From Pachypanchax playfairii (taxonomy: Eukaryota > Chordata > Actinopteri > Cyprinodontiformes > Aplocheilidae): a DNA stretch of 64,000 bases. The stretch spans positions 447,356-511,355 of the forward strand of contig SSNP01000145.1 in assembly GCA_006937955.1 (NCBI GenBank). The letters run 5' to 3'. The notes under the pieces are model-generated. The model saw only the letters and a list, made by a program, of their open reading frames with translations, was not told the DNA's origin and searched no databases. Both the position numbers and the translations under genes were made by a program. Within the stretch, counting starts at the first letter, position 1. The number at the start of each line of letters is the position of its first letter. Shown piece by piece: positions 57,667-64,000 of the stretch.

Positions 57667-59384
57667 TGAAACACTCAGCAAGTCTTCGTTGGATTTACTG
57701 TATGTCAACAGCTGATTAACTTTTGGAGTCAACGCCATTCTAGATGGCCGCTACAACTATAAAAAGTTTTTAAAAAAACTATAAAACACTTCCTGTCATC
57801 GTCTTAATTGTCTGCACCTGTCCATGTCCCTGATCTGGCACATAAGTCACAGATCCACAGCAGTATAGTCCCAGATCACTTGCTAAATCTGTGTTGCAAC
57901 CATGGTCTTATTTTTTTTCACAGCCTTGTTTTGATCAGAGTTACAGACCAGTTTCTTGGACCTGACTACAGTCTTCTGTCTGACCCTTTTGGAAACCTTC
58001 ACTGAGAGTTTGGATTTCCTGGATTACTAACCTTCTGTTCTGTCCTTTTACCACAGCCTATCTGTCCCCGATGGACTCCGTAAGTCACTTATTTGTGTTT
58101 TTTAATCAGAGAGAACTGACCAAGTCAGTTTTATTAGCTGAGAGTCATTCGCAATTTATAATAAAGTGCTAAAGATTTCAGAGATATTATATCCCAAGAT
58201 TTGACCAAAAATGGCTCTAACTTCATCTCTCAGAATAAATAATTTTAATTTAACACTCTGTAAGGTCAGTTATGTGTTGCTATGAGGAACACTTAGCCTT
58301 TATTTTCAAATCTGATTTGGGATCAAGTCTTAAAATTGTTACTTTAAGTGCAGAACAGTCATTAAAACTGAAGATCTACCAAAATCTGATGCATACTTGA
58401 TTAATAATTTATGTTGAGATCAAGAAATATTTGTGATTACCGCTAAATTACTCAAGAGTTGAATGAATGTCAGTGGTTTCTTATCCTACTTGGGTATATG
58501 GCTTTTACACGAGATACTTTAAAAAACACAGACATGTATGAAAGCATTAGGCCTTGTTTCTGAGTTCGTGCTTGTTTTATTTTGCTTAATTTATGTCAAA
58601 CTCCAACGAAATTGGATATAAAAAGAATCCGAACAGTTTTTCTTATTTAATAATTCCTCATCCTGCTTGGTCAACAAATTAGGTGATTTGGCAGGAGAAC
58701 CAAGCATGACGGACTTCACTTTATTAATTGTATTGCAAGCCAGTGTGAGTTGAGCAGGTGTCACTGTGCTCATTAAAAATAAACAGACAATAAAATCGGA
58801 TTATAAACACCAGCCTGAAGGCTGAGCTACAATCAGTAATTACAACTAAAGGGGATCGAGAAGGGAAGCGCTGACCAATGCAACTTGACAGGAAGGAAGT
58901 GTCAACAGTTCATTAAACATGGTGACACCAATTAGTCATGGGAAGCAGCTGGGTGGGCTGATAACAGGTGACAGGCAGCACAAGTGCACATGTCACCAAC
59001 AGGTTTCCAGTGACATGTTAGAAATGAATGAAACATAATGAAAAAGGGTAGATGACATCGATGAAGGAAAAAAAAAACCTTGGTAAGTGCTCAAGTGTAG
59101 AGAAACAAGGGGAAACTAGAACATTTCTGAGTACTTGTTCAAAATGCAAACATTAGGATGTATAAACTGTATAAGAAGAGTAAAGAGAAGCAAAATATAA
59201 CATGTTAAACCAGCTGCCATTGGTTGATGAGATCCAAATTAGACTGGTGGACAAAATCAGTAGAAAGTAAGTCTCAAACCAACTTCATTACGAAAACAAC
59301 CGTGTCTCAGTCATTGCTCAAACCGGTGTTCTGTAGAAATATGCTACCTGTCAATAACTGATTTATCGTCTATTTTTGTTTCTA
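57667..59384. other. intergenic, repeat-like start then unique sequence
   Basis: 57790-58080 is C/T-biased and repeat-like. 58680-59000 is a balanced unique block (TTAGTCATGGGAAGCAGCTG, TCAGTAATTACAACTAAAGG) that could be a conserved element. No exon is seen. Confidence 0.4.
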
Positions 59385-59680
59385 TATTTTTCAATACATA
59401 CATTTTATCTATCAAATAAATTCTCCCAGGACAAGAACATTAAATATAATGGTATTTTTACTTTCTTTACATTGTCAGAGCAACAGGCAAATGTTTGGAC
59501 ACACCCAGAGGAGAAGGACCCAACAATGGCCGATAAGGACCCAGAGGGCTTTTATATAGAAAATATCAGGGAAGGATCATAAAAATATATTTAAATAATT
59601 AACAGGACACACTCACTATAAAGCTGAACATGTTTTTCGGTGAGTATCCACTTAGACAAGTTTCAAAACTGTAGTTTAAA
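59385..59680 (+). repeat. interspersed repeat family D, copy 3
   Basis: Shares GGAGAAGGACCCAACAATGG and TTCTCCCAGGACAAGAACAT-type flanks with copies 1 and 2. It has lost the ~200-bp block (CATAAACAAGAATACTG...) present in copy 2, then rejoins at GAGTATCCACTTAGACAAGT. Confidence 0.75.
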
Positions 59681-62600
59681 GTTGTGGGAGTTGTGTTGCG
59701 CTGCTTTAAGAATGATTTCTGAACCAAAAGTAGCAGAAGAGTCTGATCTTAAGACATTCACTGACGTGTCTATAATGTTTATATAATAAGGTCCAAAGAC
59801 CTTTCTATTCCAGATCTGAAGGCAAAATTAGGAGCAAAAACCATCCTGTACCAATGAGGGACAGACTCAATAAAAAACATAAAAAGGTTAAACATTGTGT
59901 TTAAACAATAAACAGAAGTTCAACATTTCTGGGTTGAGAAACATTTTGTCCAAACAGCCTAAAATCTGAACTGATTGTGTAAAAACTGTATCAAATGACC
60001 AGATAAGTCACAAAGCTGAGCTGGGTTTTCTCTCATTTATCATAGTTTTTTTATTTTTGTCAAATTCTTTCTACGTCATCTGAGTTACCACTACTGTTCA
60101 GAGCACCTCATTCCCGATGGAGCTGCATGTTTTAACCCCATAATACCCCTTCTATCATATTTGCTACATAGTTTTGATCATTTCTAACATGGTTGCTCCC
60201 AGTAAATGATCCACTTGCTTTTTTTTTCAGGTTAAATCATAATTATTATATGAATGAATGCATTATTGTTAATTCATTTTTTATATTACAATTAAACCGT
60301 AAAGACTGCCAATGTAATACGAAAAATCTATTATAAATAACATGATACAGCAAAAAATGTTTGAATTTTGTTCTAAGGGTTCGTAAACATCCCAGTTCCA
60401 AATAATCAGAATTTTCTGGCTATTTTTTAATGAGTTGGGTCTTACATGGTTTAAGATGTTTGTGTTTTTTCAAAGTTTTAGGAGGAGCAGCACATTGAGA
60501 GCAGAAGATTAAACAAATAATAACAAACATCAATCCAGGCCGTATTTGATTTTAAACAGTTTGATTCTGTTGACCCTTTTTTATGAATATAAATGTCCTC
60601 CTGTATTACAGTCATGAACTAAAACTTAATTTTAGATGTTTGAGTAGTGTTTTCTTTCTTTCCAAGCATCAACCAACATCTGCATATAGAGGATAATTGC
60701 TGTTATTTACAGCAACTGGAGCTTTTAAAAAAAAATCTCAAAAGAATAAGCCCTCATTAACTCAGTTCACTTACCTGTTTACTAATTTTATCGATTATCC
60801 ATTCATTCTCACTCTCACATACACACACTCTGGTGTAATCAGTGGTCTGGCCAGCTCTGGGCGAGACGCCAGCACTTGCAGATGGCAGAAATGGAAGATA
60901 AAGTCTCTGAAGCGAATGAAATGTGGACGCCATTTAGTGGCCGAGCTGCCATGTGACCAGCCTCGCTGCCATGTGACCAGCCTCGCTAAGAGTCAAAGAC
61001 TTCTTGACAGCAAGCGAAAGTATCTACATGTGACTCTGCTGCTGGTGTGAAAGAGTTCAGGAGGATTTAATATACAAATGTCAGCAAATCTCCAAACATG
61101 CCATATTATATTTATCTCTAGGTTAAACCAGCACAGTGTTCTGATCCTTACAATTTGTTTCTTCTCTTATAAATAGAAATTATTTTCCATAAATCTAAAG
61201 AATATTTGACTCCATCTTTTACTCGGCTTGTGACGCGAGAGTGAAATATCCGGGGATGTATTTAAGTCGGGTCGTAATAATTATTCACCTCTTGTATAAA
61301 AGAGTATTTCACAGCCTCATGTTGACATTTTAATGCACATGCAATCAGCGACATTATTTGAGACTGTGTTTTGTTAAAGGGTCCAACTGAAACACTGTTT
61401 TCAATTTAATTATAGTGCTTTTAAAGGTCACAAAATAAATCACCAGTGTAGCTGCTTTGTATGTCCTGACATGCACTTTTTCTACAAGTTGACACTTAGT
61501 TGTTACAAAAAGTAGAAATTGTATTTAAATGTTAAATGATTATTAAAAATGATGAGTGCAGCGACCTTCTTTTTCCCCTGAGATGACGCCCGTGACCCGC
61601 CCAGATCTATTTGGATTTAATCCTAACAAGCTGTGGAAGCTTTAGGGTGCTGGTCAAGTTCACCAATTCTTAGTTCCACCTCGTGCTGAGACATCATCTC
61701 ACAAAAAATAATTACCATTCCATAAACGGGTGAGAAACGTTACCATTTCACACCTATTTAACACATGCACATTTCATTATAAGGACCAGCTAACCGCGAC
61801 CCTGCACGGGATCAACAGAGTCAACATTAGAGCATCTTGTGGTGATATTAATTTGCATTCATACATTTTTGATGGATATCCACCGACACAACAGAGCAAA
61901 CATGCTGCGACAGCAGTTACACCTGCCTGCCTCGTGCACATAATCACTGAGGCCTTGATGCATAAAATAAACGCTTCAGGCACAAACTCTTCACGTATTT
62001 TGTTTATCTTTGCTGACACTGAATTTCTCCTCTTTACCAATCTCACTGCAAATAATCTGTATTTGTTTGTTTTTTTCTAGTCTGACCATTCAAGATGTTT
62101 TTACACTACAGGTTACGTTCACTCATTGAGAAAACACACACTGATTTGCAAATCGGGGGGGATACCAGAGGTTCAGAGTCCTGCCCAAGATCAAAGACAC
62201 AAGCTGATGTCAAACCACAAACCTCTTCCTCCTGCATAAAGCCTCCATAAAACACAACTCTTCTGTTGCTGCAACAAAAGAGGAAACTTCAACAACTCTT
62301 GTATGATCTTCTGATAACATGTGATGCGCACAGCGTCTGAAACATTTAGTCCAGCAGGTTGGAGTGGAAGGTGAGGAAGTGATGAAGCTGCTCGGGGCCT
62401 CCAAACCACTAGATGGTGAACAAGAACTTTTATGATAAACTAATTTATCAGTTATCAAAACGAATGACAACAGAGGAAACACTGGCTGAAAATAAAGAGA
62501 TATCAATTATTGATCATTTATTAAAATTATGACAAACACTAGTTAAAGGTTGGCTGTCCTGATGGACCCCAGAATCTCATCTGTTTAGATCTAATGAAGT

Positions 62601-62803
62601 GGTTATGACCTGGTTTTTACCTCCTCCAAGGATGTAAACATTTTAACGGCTGCAGCATCAATAATTTTCTGTCGTACGCTGCCTGCAGAGTTCCTTTTCT
62701 AACTATACGGGTGTGTTGGAACCTTCTTCCAGTCTACTGGTAACAATTTTACAAATATTTTTGTTGTACAGAGTGAAAGCCTTTAAGTAACAAGATAACT
62801 CAA
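59681..62803. other. intergenic, with a candidate conserved block
   Basis: No gene. A 22-bp direct duplication around 60949-60992 (CTGCCATGTGACCAGCCTCG repeated in tandem) is visible. About 61600-62000 is unique and evenly composed, and listed separately. Confidence 0.5.
61600..62000. promoter_or_regulatory. candidate conserved non-coding element
   Basis: Unique block with ATGGATATCCACCGACACAA, GATATTAATTTGCATTCATA (octamer-like ATTTGCAT) and AAAAATAATTACCATTCC. Judged CNE-like by composition and motif density only. Confidence 0.3.
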
Positions 62804-62981
62804 ATGCCCCTTTTCCACTGACAAATCGGCATGGCGCGCTTGAGAGCGGTACAGTATAGCGTGGATCAACTCGCTTGAGGCGGTGGAAACATAAAGCGGA
62901 CGTAAGTGGGGATAGGGGCGTCCCCATCTGGCTATGAAAAGTGGCGCGCAAAAGTCTTTGTCCGCGACGTCACAGCGCGTG

Positions 62982-63012
<31 letters not shown>

Positions 63013-63464
63013 GGCGGATATACGTGTGTTTTTGTACTTTGCACTCTGTCTGTGGTTCATTTTGGTTGGTTTGATTTTTGGTTCTTGTGGAGGAAGTCGC
63101 CATTGTCCAAAGTCAATTGTATTTCAAAATAAAATATTTGTATGGTTGCTGGGAGTTTTTTTTAAAGCCTTTTGCGGCGCTTCTATATCACACCATGTGA
63201 ACACCACACACAGCCGGGCCAATCAGGGGCTACCACTACGTAGGTAGTCGTGTCACTGGTAGCAGTTTACTGGACCAATCAGTAGACAGGTGGGCGTGTG
63301 GGCCCGCTTTGGGCCGCTTCGGACCACCGAGGAGGTGGTCTGAAAAAAGAGGCCGGGTTGCGCGGAATGATGCGGTTAAGACCCGAGAAAGGCGGTGGAA
63401 AAGGGTCCACAGGGGGCTAAAGTGAACCGAGCCGCACCGTATTCTGTCGGTGGAAAAGCGCCAA
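62804..63464. mobile_element. MITE with CTTTTCCAC inverted ends
   Basis: Left end TGCCCCTTTTCCACTGACAA and right end TGTCGGTGGAAAAGCGCC are inverted repeats. This terminus (GCSCCTTTTCCAC) is common in fish, probably Harbinger-like. The interior is GC-richer than its surroundings and includes an (AAC)10 run. The target duplication is unclear (A-rich on both sides). Confidence 0.7.
62983..63012 (+). repeat. (AAC)10 microsatellite
   Basis: Ten perfect AAC units inside the MITE at 62804-63464, directly before GGCGGATATACG. Confidence 0.95.
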
Positions 63465-64000
63465 AAGTTTCAGGAAATATCAGAAATGGCCAAGTAAGAA
63501 GATTTTGGCGGTCATCCGGACCACCATCTGGATCCAGGAATGATTTAAAGGATTCTTAATCATTGTGAGATTTAACATATCTGCATGTAATGCCTCAATA
63601 AATGATTCAGATGTTTGTTAAAAAACAAAACAAACAAACAAACAAACAGCTTCCTTTGTGGTGTAAGTCCTAATCTGAATGGAACGGAGGTGTTTGGGGG
63701 AGGTCTACGTGCTCTGAGTACTTTTCTAGTTATTAACAAAGTAATTTGTGCTCGTGCTGCTGAATGAATTTGGCCCAATCTTCTTCATGTGTGACATACT
63801 TACCAAAACTGCAAAATTTCAGACAATTTGCATCAACTTCTTCCAAAATAAAGTCGCTTGGCAGAACGTTTGAGTGGAGGATTCAGCCTGAGTCTAATTC
63901 TAACTGTAAAAGCTCATCCATGTCCTGCTTCCAGTGACCTGCTGCTTTACACTAACTGCATGGTAATCACCCGATCTGCCTCTGCTCCAACACGTGCATC
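63465..64000. other. intergenic, nothing recognised
   Basis: An (AAAC)n-like tract lies at 63625-63648. There is no gene or known repeat otherwise. Confidence 0.5.

Noticed and set aside
62906..63247. Open frame with a threonine run and a hydrophobic segment
   Set aside because: The threonines are the (AAC)10 microsatellite within a MITE. The hydrophobic part has no recognisable family and the frame ends outside any gene context.
1..64000. CRISPR arrays, operons or prophage
   Set aside because: The only regular array is the contiguous 18-bp minisatellite with no spacers. Gene structure and transposon types are vertebrate.

Overview
The window is vertebrate genomic DNA, almost certainly from a teleost fish. 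Evidence: split coding exons with canonical splice sites, an AT-rich non-coding background, an intact fish-type Tc1 transposon, and many short inverted-repeat elements of the piggyBac-like (TTAA), Harbinger (TWA), hAT (8-bp) and Tc1 (TA) insertion types. The species cannot be named from the sequence.

Only one host gene is visible. The last two coding exons of a shisa9 (CKAMP44) orthologue lie on the + strand at 4837-5007 and 19770-20665. Bases 1-4836 are the 3' part of the preceding intron and 5008-19769 is the last intron. The final exon ends in the PDZ-binding tail EVTV. A long 3' untranslated region probably follows, perhaps as far as the AATAAA at 28241. The earlier exons (signal peptide, cysteine-rich domain, membrane segment) lie upstream of the window.

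The last intron holds a complete Tc1 element (12175-13776). It has an uninterrupted 340-residue DD34E transposase and 200-bp terminal repeats that differ at one base, so it is a recent arrival and may be active. Around it are older pieces: Tc1 remnants, a Harbinger MITE carrying a broken transposase fragment, a 0.67-kb fold-back element, a tRNA-derived SINE and a poly-C tract with an assembly gap. The putative 3' UTR contains a 1.24-kb hAT-type element with an exact 8-bp target duplication. Inside it is a 26-unit, 18-bp minisatellite in which every unit carries an E-box (CANNTG).

From about 28.3 kb to the end I see no host protein-coding gene. This part is a mosaic of mobile-element copies. 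At least eleven copies from about seven families are flanked by TTAA on one or both sides. Two are nested inside others, and two share one TTAA. Several carry short coding traces. Harbinger-type elements fill much of the rest. Between them are stretches of unique sequence, a few of which look like conserved non-coding elements, but that needs comparative alignment.
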